Origin: Osedax fenrisi
Lineage: Eukaryota; Annelida; Polychaeta; Sabellida; Siboglinidae
DNA length: 64,000 nucleotides
Assembly: GCA_964019155.1 (NCBI GenBank)
Contig: OZ025243.1
Location: forward strand, 89,368,399-89,432,398
Direction: 5' to 3'
In this document: in pieces, positions 53,929 to 64,000 of the stretch
How positions within the stretch are numbered: position 1 is the stretch's first letter
Layout: each line of letters starts with the position of its first letter
Made by a program: the position numbers and the translations under genes
The notes under the pieces: model-generated
Told to the model about the DNA's origin: nothing
The model's database searches: none
The model's input: only the letters and a program-made list of their open reading frames with translations

Positions 53929-54021
53929 TATACAACTTAATAATAGTAAATTACCTATTACAGACCTTTAAGGATTTTGGTAGCTAAGAATTGTTAGGTA
54001 CAAAATAACAGGTACTTACTA

Positions 54022-54068
<47 letters not shown>

Positions 54069-54221
54069 GTATTTTTTTGTTGATGAATTGTGGTGATGTC
54101 AAATTAATATTGTTTATTATGGTTAAAAATACGAATAATAGAATAATTTTAAGCGAATGACTTAATCCATTATGCTTCATGAATTATATTTCCAAACTCT
54201 GTTTGTATATAGTACCCATCA

Positions 54222-54257
<36 letters not shown>

Positions 54258-54260
<3 letters not shown>

Positions 54261-54570
54261 TGTTTCAACCGGACCCTCATTTCATTGTATCAGTATCGTT
54301 CAATTCAAAAAATAAAAGTATCAGTATTGTATCAGTACACTAGTATGTTGGACATTTTCAGATTTTTTACTCATTCGAAGTTTTCGAATAGTAATTATAT
54401 ACACTTCGAAGATTTCAAATAGTATTATTTTTGTTAAATGATATATTCAAAGTTTCCAAATATTAAAATTATTCATTTCGAAGGTGTAACATTGTAAAAT
54501 TATACATTTCGAAAGCTTCAAATAGTAAATATATTCATTTCGAAAGCTTCAAATAGTAAATAATAGTCGT
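54258..54570. mobile_element. Possible hAT-like end and 30-bp repeats
   Basis: CAGTGTTTCAACCGGACC begins directly at a (TA)n tract, like the element at 37088. It continues into GTATCAGTA repeats and ATTTCGAAAGCTTCAAATAG tandem copies (54380-54560). The opposite end was not found. Confidence 0.4.
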
Positions 54571-54833
54571 ACCCAACCCGGCATTGTTCAGTTTTGATTG
54601 TTTGCCTATCTATATAGTATAATAAATAATATTATTTATTAAGTATAGCTATTCATGATTCTACATTGCTCGTATATACAATTAAATAAATGTTAGCTAA
54701 AATACAAACAAATGTAGACAAATATTTTTTTATTTTTCAAAAATTAGTGGAAAAATAATTTAAAAATACAAAAATATGTCAAAATATTACAAAATATATT
54801 TTTTAAAAATTTCTAAAAATAATATAAAATATA

Positions 54834-55632
54834 CAGTAAAACCTCTCTATAAGAAACCTCTTTATAAGAAAAACCTCTTTATAAGAACATTTTTCGCACA
54901 TTTGGTTGGAATTCAACCTTTTCCACATTAAAAAACCTCTTTATAAGAAAATCTTATAAGAAAAATATAAGAAAAACCTCTTTATAAGAAACTTATTGTA
55001 TACAAAATAATTATATATAAATAGAAGTATTGTATATTGATAACACTTATTATATAAGATATTTTTTTTTCTTACAAATATTATATTACATAAATAGCTT
55101 GAAATGAATTAAAATTAATTAATAATTGTTATTGTATATCCATAAATTTATTAAAATTAATTAATAAATGTTATTTTTATCCTTGAATTTATTCAAATTA
55201 ATTAATAAATGATATTGTATATGTAAATTTATTAAAATTAATTAATAAATGTTATTTTAACTTAAAATGTATTGATGATACAATTTATTATATTATACAA
55301 TTAATTGTTAAATAATAGATTATTATAATATTCATTATATTATATTCATCAATGATGATTCATAATTTATAATTTCTAATGTAAATCTAATAAAATTTCA
55401 TTATGTATTAACATGTCTAAGCCAAAACAATACAGTATACATATAAAACAGTATACAAAATAAATATACTATATACATATATATATATATAACCTATAGA
55501 TTATATAATGCATTTTCAATTATAAATTAATTCTTAAAATCACTGGAAAAGTAAAAACCTCTTTATAAGAAAACCTCTCTATAAGAAAAAAAGTACTGAA
55601 AAAAAATAGTTTCTTATAGAGAGGTTTTACTG
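54834..55632. mobile_element. pogo/Tigger-type MITE, CAGTAAAACCTC ends
   Basis: CAGTAAAACCTCTCTATAAG and CTTATAGAGAGGTTTTACTG form near-perfect 20-bp ends, flanked by TA. CCTCTTTATAAGAAA repeats lie next to both ends. 799 bp, non-coding. Confidence 0.9.
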
Positions 55633-56089
55633 TATATTATTTATATATAATATATTAAAATAATATTTCAAAAAGTAGAGGAAAAATATTAAAAAAATAC
55701 AACAAATATAAAAAAATATTACAAAATATATTTTTTTAAATATCGAAAAACTATTTGAAAATATAAAAAATATTTCAAAATATATTTTTTTAAAATGTTG
55801 AAAAATATTTTATATAAATTTTACAAATATTTCAAAATATAATATAATATAGTAAAGTGGAAATCAATTATGCTCATACATTATTTATATACAATCACTA
55901 TTTATCTTACATTAATTAAATAAAGTTATTTAAAATTATATTTAATAGAATTAAAAATGTTGTTACAAAGACTAATTAACTAAATTTCCATTAGCTAGAT
56001 TGGATTTCAAATATTTTTTTTTATTATTTGAATTTATATGTTTTCTAGCTCATTTTTTGAGCTCACATTTAGTTCACATTTATCACATC

Positions 56090-56880
56090 TATGAATGTAT
56101 TGGGTTGTCTTCCTCTGTTTCGTATGCCGTTATTTGGCTTCAATCAAAGTAAGTTATGCGATATTCGGTGTGCCTTATGCAGTGACCTGCTAGTCGCAAT
56201 CTTCTTAGTTTATCACCTCGGAGATATTTGGCATTCCCCTGTACAGTTTTGTATTGGTGACCTTACCTTTCCAAGATATATTTGTGGCCATTCTAAGTAG
56301 CCTGGTATAACAATCATCTATTTGTTTACACATTGTTGAATCGATTGTCTAACATTCGCTATCATATAATAATATAGTTCGATTGTAGCTTTGAAAGTTA
56401 TTATTTTCAGACTGTTTTCAATTTTGAAGTTCCAGATTGATTTCATCTTGTGTATTGCCGAGCATGATAAAGCTTTGCGAATTTCAAAATCCGTTTGTGA
56501 GCTAGCCATCCATGCACCAGATATTTAAAATTGATAATATTATTAACAGCGTTCCACCGTTTTCTAGTTTAATGTTAACCGAAATTATATGTTTAAATGT
56601 CATGACTTCAGTTTTCTTTAAGTTCAGTTGAATACCAATATTAGCGACTTCTGTTTCAATGGTTATTAGTAGTTGCTGAGCTTGTTCGACTTCTTATGAT
56701 ACAAGTGCTATATAATCTGCGTAACTTAGGTAAGTTAGCTGTATTGCTGATGGCATCTCCTTTGTAGTTATATTATTTCGAGATTTAATTCTTCTTCTCG
56801 TCCTTCAATAGCTTGTCGCGTGGCGTAATCCAGTGTGATCACAAATAGAAAATGCGCTTTGTTATTGTTTTACTCAGAAG
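56090..56880 (-). mobile_element. RTE-type LINE fragment, second subfamily
   Basis: Minus-strand pieces QTDFEIRKALSCSAIHKMKS and IWNFKIENSLKIITFKATIE match the thumb/C-terminal region of the element at 45.4k but are clearly divergent. The continuation 56090-56300 holds the His/Cys segment in shifted frames, and 56500-56880 the decayed palm. Confidence 0.75.
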
Positions 56881-57061
56881 ATAACCGAATGTGTTTATTT
56901 CCTATTTTAAGTTATCAACACATACAGTTTAAATATTTACAATTATGTTAAAAGTTATATTGTGTTATGCACATACATGAATTACTAAAGTACATTTATC
57001 ACTACAACCAAAGCCATTTGATACTACTATGTATATGTACATAGGTATGCAGTACATACTA

Positions 57062-57106
<45 letters not shown>

Positions 57107-57341
57107 TTTTTAGATGTTTAAAAAAAAAATTATTGGTCACTATTAAAGTCTTATTTATTTATTTGTATTCATTTTATATATATTTTTTAACAAATGATGA
57201 AATTCAGTAATTGGAATAGTTTTATAATTAAATTATTTTTTACAATATTTATATATTTTAACAATTGTATTATTATTTGTTTTTAAATGTATTGTTTATT
57301 ATTATTCTTATTATTATTTGATTAAATTTGAATTACGAGTT

Positions 57342-57489
<148 letters not shown>

Positions 57490-57490
<1 letters not shown>

Positions 57491-58150
57491 CTTGTATATA
57501 TTTTATTGTAATTTTATTTATAATATTTATTTTTTCATTACTATTTATTATTTGTATTAACTGTTTATTATTATTTTATTATTTATATTATATTTATTTA
57601 TTTTTTATTTTATAAAGAGGGAGGATTTCGTGTTTTTTGTATATTGATTGTAGCGTGGGGTGGTGTATTATATGCCGAGTACTAAGTTTACCGGTATGAT
57701 TGTGGTGGGATCATCTCAAGGTATACCTAATATATTAAGGACTTGGCACATCCTTACTGAAGTTGGTAGCCTTATACTATTCGTTCGTTGTGGTCGTTTA
57801 ATGAACTATGTGTTGTTTTTCCCTCTCTATGTGTACACATCTTGTTTTATTGTTATTTTATATATTATTATAATTTTATTATTATTTATATATAATATTT
57901 ATATATTTATTTATATTTTAACTATTTTAATATTTAAAATTTTACTTTATATTTATATTTTGCTTTTAAATTTCCAATTTTATTTTATCTTTGTCAATTT
58001 TATTACTGTTTGTTTTTTTTTTACATTCCTTTAGCTGACAGATAAATATCTCGATAATTTCAGTGAACTTCTATATCTACCTGGGTTCATTCTCATTTAT
58101 TACGACGAACCAATCTGATTATTATTATTATATTATTATTATTATATATA
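57490..58150 (+). mobile_element. Probable LINE 3' UTR with (ATT)n tail
   Basis: A GC-richer block from 57617 (GAGGGAGGATTTCG) through GGTGGGATCATCTCAAG and CTACCTGGGTTCATTC to an (ATT)n tail near 58117-58146, preceded by a 150-bp (TTA)n run. No reverse transcriptase remains. Assigned by tail type and its resemblance to other LINE ends here. Confidence 0.45.
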
Positions 58151-58159
58151 TATATACTA

Positions 58160-58238
58160 TATAGTGAGGAACAATATATCTATATAGAACAGATTATTGT
58201 TTATGATGAGAATGTGTATGTTAATCATATGAAAATTA

Positions 58239-58278
<40 letters not shown>

Positions 58279-58876
58279 TTTAGAATGTACCTCTACGTAA
58301 ATACATATGATCATGAATTGTAAATATTATCAAGGCCTACTTTACTATTTATATATACAATATTCTATTTTATATATACGTTATATGGTCCACATAATTG
58401 TAGAACAATGACCCATGATTATAGATAGTTAGATCTTTCTAGAATATATAAAGATATACGTGTGATGATCACTCGACTTACTACAGGTTACAATATCTGT
58501 GTATCTATAAGCCTCTGTTTACAATATTGTCATGGTTTACACTATAGCCTCGTTTAGTTGTGAATTAGCCTACATTTATATAGGTATATATTATATAGAC
58601 TATATACTTTATACTATATATTAACTGAATACAGTATAGATAAATAACTGTTGAAAGTATTTGTTATTTGTTATTGTATCTTGCTGCACTTATGTTACAC
58701 GATACAATAATGTATAACTTCTTTGTCTGACTAACTAATAATGTATACAGTAAGTGAAATATATTTCACACATTGATATATGGGCCTGATTACATGTGTA
58801 GGTTGTAGGTTGTAGGTAGTCCTGATTTCTAATGACTATCACAACCATGTACTTGTAGATAGTACACTATCATGTA

Positions 58877-58924
<48 letters not shown>

Positions 58925-59300
58925 TAGTACATTTAAAGTACATATAATTGTATTCATAATTGTCATAAAAACAAATACATATATAAATAATATAAACAAC
59001 ATGTATTCGGGAAAGTGTGAATTTATCATTAATTATCCATTTCTATGTACAGAATAATTCGTTACAATGATATCATACGTATAATTAAAATGTAATACTT
59101 ATTAATATTACATTTCCATATATGGACTACAGTCGTGTATTATAAATATAGTATATATTTCTTAATTAATATAATAATATATTTAAAACACAATGTTATC
59201 AATAATAATTAATATAATATATTTATGTAGAATATAATATAAATATTATATAATATTCTATTATATATACTCCTATTAAATAAATAATATATATATATAT
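58160..59300. other. AT-rich intergenic region
   Basis: (TA)n at 58241 and 58879; no coding evidence. Confidence 0.5.
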
Positions 59301-59307
59301 ATATAAA

Positions 59308-59502
59308 TTAATAAAATATATATCCAACACTAGTGGAAAGTGCAGGAATCAAGCTAGTGTCGGGATAATATATTCTGTATATTCTCGCGTTTTCTCTTTT
59401 ATTAGCTTTATCGATTTGTTTTCTAATCTGCTTAGATTTCTCGTCTGCTGTAGTGTCGTCTGCACGAATATGTCTTCTGTTTATCTTCTTTAGAATTCGC
59501 TT
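59308..59502 (-). CDS. Putative terminal exon of an unidentified minus-strand gene
   Basis: A GC-richer patch follows an acceptor-like TACATTCAG| and is open for 64 codons to a TAA at 59310-59308. It is strongly basic and helical: KRILKKINRRHIRADDTTAD, then EKSKQIRKQIDKANKRENAR, then IYRIYYPDTSLIPALSTS. The middle helix loosely resembles the N-terminal helix of G-protein alpha subunits (EKxxxxxxKxIDK pattern), but the lines after it do not show the P-loop, so I leave it unassigned. Upstream exons would lie to the right. Donor-like AGT|GTTGGA near the end means it may not be terminal. Confidence 0.45.
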   Translation of the reverse strand, partial: KRILKKINRRHIRADDTTADEKSKQIRKQIDKANKRENARIYRIYYPDTSLIPALSTSVGYIFY

Positions 59503-60059
59503 CTGAATGTACGAAGATATATTACAAAACCTATAGATTACTATATTACTAAATATATATATGTATATATATACATTTATCTGCTTACTATATAGAAATA
59601 TAGGGTATGGGAATAATTAATAAATCATCTGGTAAGAATACTGAGTTAATATTAATAGGAAAACCACTATTATAATCTTTATAAAGCAATTCATAAAGTG
59701 ATAAGAAAGGTGGACCGATTCGGAATATTTATTACATATACATATTCATATGTATCAAAATGTGGAGTTGGTTTATTATTTATAAATATTAGATTTATAT
59801 AGGAATAACCTATAACAGAAAATTAAATAAATTTTTCAATATTATTAATTCAAATTTAAAGTATATATTATAGTATTTCAGTAAACATATCAGGCCTATA
59901 TATATATAACAAAAACTATATATGTTAAAATTATAATTATTAAATATTCTAGTATAATTATACTAACTATTTTATAAACGAGCGCCATTTCTTATTATTT
60001 AACTGCAATTCGGCGAATCTTAACAACAACTGTTGTAACATGTATGACGTTATTACATT

Positions 60060-60070
60060 ATATATATATA

Positions 60071-60106
<36 letters not shown>

Positions 60107-61080
60107 ATAGTTTATTGACTAACAAAACATTATATGTTTATCGGCGTCATATATAATAAAATAAAAATAAACAAAAAATAATAGTAAAGAACGAAAACTA
60201 GAACAATACATAATAACGAGAACAATGATATTAAATGGAATTACAAATAAAGAAAATATTTATATAATTTACGTTTAAATAATGACTCAGATTTAGTTAT
60301 ACGTATATCAGTTGGTAACAAGTTCCAATATTTTGGTGCTGCAACAGCAAATGCTGCTTCAGCAAATCTCGTAGAAGTAATTGGTTGGTGTAGAACCATT
60401 GTGGATCCAGAGCGGCGAGGTCGGGAGTCGGAACGAATTGATATTAACGTAGCGAGATATTCGGGAATAGATCGGTAAATGGCTCTTTGCGTTATGCACA
60501 GGAGACGAAACTTGCATTGAGAATGAAACGGAAGGCAACCAAGAGAAATCATCAGAGATGTAATCGAAACATCCATACGACGTTTGAGCTTGTACAGTAT
60601 TCTAACCGCACGACGTTGAATATTTTCAAATCTGTGCATTAAATAAAGTGGGAGAGTAGTATATAATGAGCAACAATAACGAAGTCTACTGAATACAAGG
60701 GAGTCGAGTAAACACTTCGTTAAGTTATAAGTAAGTTTATTACGTGTCTTTCTAATATTGTAAAGATAATAGTTAGCTATACGAATTACATTTGTTATTT
60801 GCAACGATACATTGAACTTGTTATCAAAGGTAATACCTAGTGTAGTCACTGATTCGGAAATAGGAAGGGAGCGTAAAAAAGGATGGGATATAGTTAAAGG
60901 GGAAGAGGATCTAGATAAAATAATGGTATTAGTTTTAGCCATATTTAATGATAATGAGTTAGTGGAGAACCATGTAATTAATTCAGTAATGCAGTTATAA
61001 ATAGTTAATTGAATAGATTCAGTGTTACATGATGGTGGGAAGGACGTATAAATTTGCAAATCATCTGCATAAAGATGATA
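60060..61080 (-). mobile_element. CR1/L2-like LINE, 5'-truncated, open C-terminal half
   Basis: A frame of about 280 codons from HLYADDLQIYT (catalytic YADD, near 61070) through thumb (LVFSRLRYCCSLYTTLPL, IQRRAVRILYKLKRRM) to YWNLLPTDIRITKSESLFKR, ending at 60241. The 3' end carries an (ATT)n tail at 60073-60106. The 5' side stops abruptly at a (TA)n tract, so it is a recent truncated insertion: the remaining frame has no stop. Confidence 0.86.
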
Positions 61081-61689
61081 ATGTAGATGATATATATATA
61101 TATATATATAAGTATAGATTAATAATATATATATACACACTAGTGTATACACTAATGCTGTATAATATACAACCTATTAATTAATAATTAATAACACACG
61201 GTACCGATTGAATAATATATTATGTTAATTTTAACTACGCCCTCGCGTCAAGTGCTAAATTAATAAGTAATATGTATTATTTATACAACCGTACACATAT
61301 GAATTATGAGTTATAAGTCATATCCGGTTAGTTTATAAACCTACATTAGCAGAACCGCGCTTATTAATAGTTATTATAATTGTTATTATTGTATTACATA
61401 AGAGTATTTATACAGCCATCGTTAAGTTGTTTTTATAAGTTAAAGGGTTATAATAAATCATTATTATTATATTACAAAACCGGCATATAACGGATTCGAT
61501 ATATTTAATAGTTTAATTAAATTATAGTATTAGAAATTATACTATAAGTAATTTATTATAATGATGATGATGATGATTTGTATTAAATTTCACTATAGTA
61601 TATTCTAGATATATAGATATTCTTTGGGAAGCCTTGGATCGTGCTTGCAATTAAATAGTATACTATTATACACATTCATATGATCAAAT

Positions 61690-62040
61690 AATGAAATCAA
61701 TAAATAATACAGGTAAACAAAAATAAAATAAACAACTTAGTCCGAAATAAATATGGAACACTGGTATACCAGTATACCAGTATCCCATATATGGGATTAA
61801 AGTTTGGAGGTAACAAGTGAGAAATATACCTTGCAAGGTGACCTTGGCTATATACTATAATGGGAACTAATAGAACGTATTTGAGGAGGAGAGAGTTCCA
61901 GATATTAAGAGACAAATTATGAAAACATCAGGAACTGGTAAAAGAAGGATTCAATTCGTGATATAAATTAGGAGGGAACATTACAATAGCGGAGAACAGA
62001 GTAAATTGCTCATCTTCTAAGTATAGGTCAGTAATATAGT
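61690..62040 (-). mobile_element. Possible LINE 3'-terminal remnant
   Basis: A 72-codon frame with SLNIWNSLLLKYVLLV and HLARYISHLLPPNF, followed by an A/T-rich tail, resembles the tail of CR1/Jockey ORFs (xxxWNSLPxxxR). Weak. Confidence 0.35.
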
Positions 62041-62111
62041 AATAGGTGCATATATGCATATCATTATTTATGTATAATTAGATCGGAGTGTTGATCTATT
62101 AGAGAATGGAA

Positions 62112-62175
62112 TTAACACACACGTGACGTGACGTGACACGTGATTGGCCATTGTAACACGTGACCGAGACTATTG
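62112..62175. promoter_or_regulatory. Cluster of E-boxes, TGACGTGA motifs and a CCAAT box
   Basis: Within 60 bases there are several ACGTGA units, two or three CACGTG-type sites (ACACGTGA) and ATTGGCC, a CCAAT box on the other strand. Such palindromic clustered sites in 75-80% AT surroundings look like a bZIP/bHLH-responsive regulatory element. No adjacent gene start could be fixed. Confidence 0.4.
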
Positions 62176-62792
62176 AATATTGATGTTGTTCCGATAGAGG
62201 AGTGATAGTGTTATTAATGTTGACTTATACTATTGGTAGAATGAATACTTATTAATAAAGAGCCTACTTAGGAGTAATACTCGAGCGGAAAGAACAGATC
62301 ATTACTAATATTATCAGTTGTTTTACTTGTTAGTGACTTTCTACTTATTTCTATTCTATATATATATATTTATATTAACAGCTTTTAATATAAAATATAT
62401 GTGATTTTACAAGTTAGATTGAAATATAAATCATACGTTTTTATAAGTAGAGAAGGAGCTATATATTATCTGATATATTGTATACATTTGTATACAATTA
62501 GGATATATAGGATATACCAATAGTGAGAAATAGAGGTAGATATATTATTATATATTTTATAAATATATATGTATACAAATAAAAGGGATTATGTCGTTCG
62601 TATTTTATGCTTATATTTCTATGGATAATATAGTAGCTAATACATTATTTATTCTAATTCATTATCTATTTAAGTATATAGGTACCTACACCATATGTAT
62701 ATGGTTTCTAGAGTATAAAGCCTATAGTTTAAAGACTATAGGCTTTATACTCTATATAGTATAAAGTCTATATTATATATTGTATACATTAA

Positions 62793-62870
62793 CATCTTAT
62801 TATTTAGATAATACAAAATTGAAAGTGTTTACTTTCTTTATCAATTTTGTATTATCTAAATAATAAGATG
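62793..62870. repeat. Perfect 30-bp hairpin with 18-base loop
   Basis: Arms 62793-62822 and 62841-62870 are exact complements. A second palindrome with 19-bp arms lies at 62710-62753. Both sit beside a long (TA)n tract. Confidence 0.92.
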
Positions 62871-62884
62871 TATGACAATAATAC

Positions 62885-62944
<60 letters not shown>

Positions 62945-62955
<11 letters not shown>

Positions 62956-63570
62956 CATATATATATGTATTATTGTTTATATTTATCTAGAATCGATATA
63001 ACAATTTTATATATCTAAATAATGCATTCATTTTAATTGTTTACGAGATTAAATTGGAGTATTGTATGATGAACAAAAACATAAATACAAAAACCCAAAA
63101 CCCTATAAGTTCAATTCTACATTGTTGATGTTTTTATCAACCCTGTACAAAATACATACACAAATACACATATATGTGTATAAGTAGTTATATTCTATTC
63201 ATTAACATCTTATTATAGTATACTATTAGGAGAAATATAACTAAAGTCATTTAAAACTCAACGTTCAAAAATGTTAACATGCAAAACCATAACAGTGTTT
63301 AGTCATATTAGTATACACATATAGTGATATCTATTCATAAATATACTTATGTATGATGATCGAAATACAACTGATGATATACGTAATATAGATTATTTGA
63401 AGTACATTATTAATTAAATAAATAAATCATAAATAATGTAATATATATATATATATAGTTAATAATAATGTTGACGATTACTGTTAATACACGATAATGC
63501 ACATAAACAACAGTAATACATTATAGATCAATACACTACAGTAAGCAGTACGCATAACACTATTACATAT
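62945..63570. other. AT-rich intergenic region
   Basis: No exon or element recognised. Confidence 0.5.
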
Positions 63571-63574
63571 CTAA

Positions 63575-63660
63575 CCTGACGTCGTCACTGTATACAGCAC
63601 ACAACGTGAACAACCGGCTTTATATACACTCAGAGACCGACCCCTATACAACTATGAATC
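63575..63660 (-). promoter_or_regulatory. Candidate TATA promoter with short non-coding first exon
   Basis: On the minus strand GTGTATATAAAGCC (near 63632-63620) is followed about 45 bases later by GACGACGTCAG|GTTAGA (donor near 63583-63578), the GTTAGA form used by the genes here. No ATG lies between, so it would be an untranslated exon, possibly of the gene with the exon at 59.3k or of the GPCR. Motif inference only. Confidence 0.3.
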
Positions 63661-64000
63661 ATTCGTCACTGAATTAGAATAAACTATTTTAGAAGGTTTC
63701 AGTGACTATATTCACTATAGTGTTTCGGTGACGTGAACATTACGTGTTCTATAAATAGAACAAAGCTTTCATGTCGCCCGTATAATGGTCGTATTAGCAG
63801 CTAGGCCATTAGCTGTCAATGACTCACTCTGGTATCGATACGTATTGATAATCCTACTTAACGATACGCATTGATAATGATGGTATTCCAATAACACGGT
63901 GCATTATAATATATTCTAGAATCAAGAGTCAATTATATATTTAACTTACAGTTGTAAATAGGTAGGTAGGTAAATAGGTAAACAAGTAAACAGGTTAATT

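Overview
The window reads as nuclear DNA of an invertebrate animal. It is extremely AT-rich, non-coding stretches dominate, (TA)n microsatellites are everywhere, and the real genes are chains of short, visibly GC-richer exons joined by spliceosomal introns. tRNA-derived SINEs, non-LTR retrotransposons, and hAT-, pogo/Tc1- and TTAA-type non-autonomous transposons fill the space between. Nothing bacterial is present (no operons or ribosome binding sites). I cannot name the species.

Two genes can be reconstructed, both on the minus strand. Gene A (15391 down to 2430) has seven exons. The joins 15.3k to 14.2k to 11.9k to 9.8k and 6.6k to 6.27k to 2.7k keep the reading frame at every junction. The 9.8k to 6.6k join also keeps frame but is less certain. 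The product is about 1,100 residues or more, helix-rich at the start, with a large disordered acidic Ser/Thr-rich middle; I do not recognise its family. Gene B (44199 down to 28133) is a complete eight-exon, 371-residue rhodopsin-type G-protein-coupled receptor. It has a glycosylatable N-terminus, seven membrane segments, DRF in place of DRY and NFFLY in place of NPxxY, and looks like a divergent peptide (FMRFamide/GPR139-like) receptor. Fragments of further minus-strand genes may lie at 59.3-59.5k and 63.5-63.7k.

Mobile DNA by region: MITE-like copies at 3.2k and 8.3k; a SINE at 8.0k; a MITE family with CCGAATACGGACAC ends at 12.3k, 14.5k and 52.5k (the last with a nested TTAA-flanked element); a 3.2-kb 12-bp minisatellite at 15.4-18.6k; a CR1/Jockey-type LINE at 22.1-25.6k; RTE-type LINE fragments at 26.1k and 56.1k and a near full-length copy at 45.4-48.7k; degenerate CR1-like copies at 50.7-52.2k and 60.1-61.1k. 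Gene B's 10.5-kb sixth intron holds a giant palindromic (foldback) element split by a 3.36-kb hAT-like element with a perfect 8-bp target duplication, a tRNA-derived SINE, and a 2.7-kb hAT-like element.

The most interesting pattern is that tandem repeats in both genes repeatedly sit flush against splice junctions and appear to reiterate the polypyrimidine tract, branch-like or donor sequence of the adjoining exon. In addition, 9 of 13 inferred donors begin GTTA rather than GTAAG/GTGAG.
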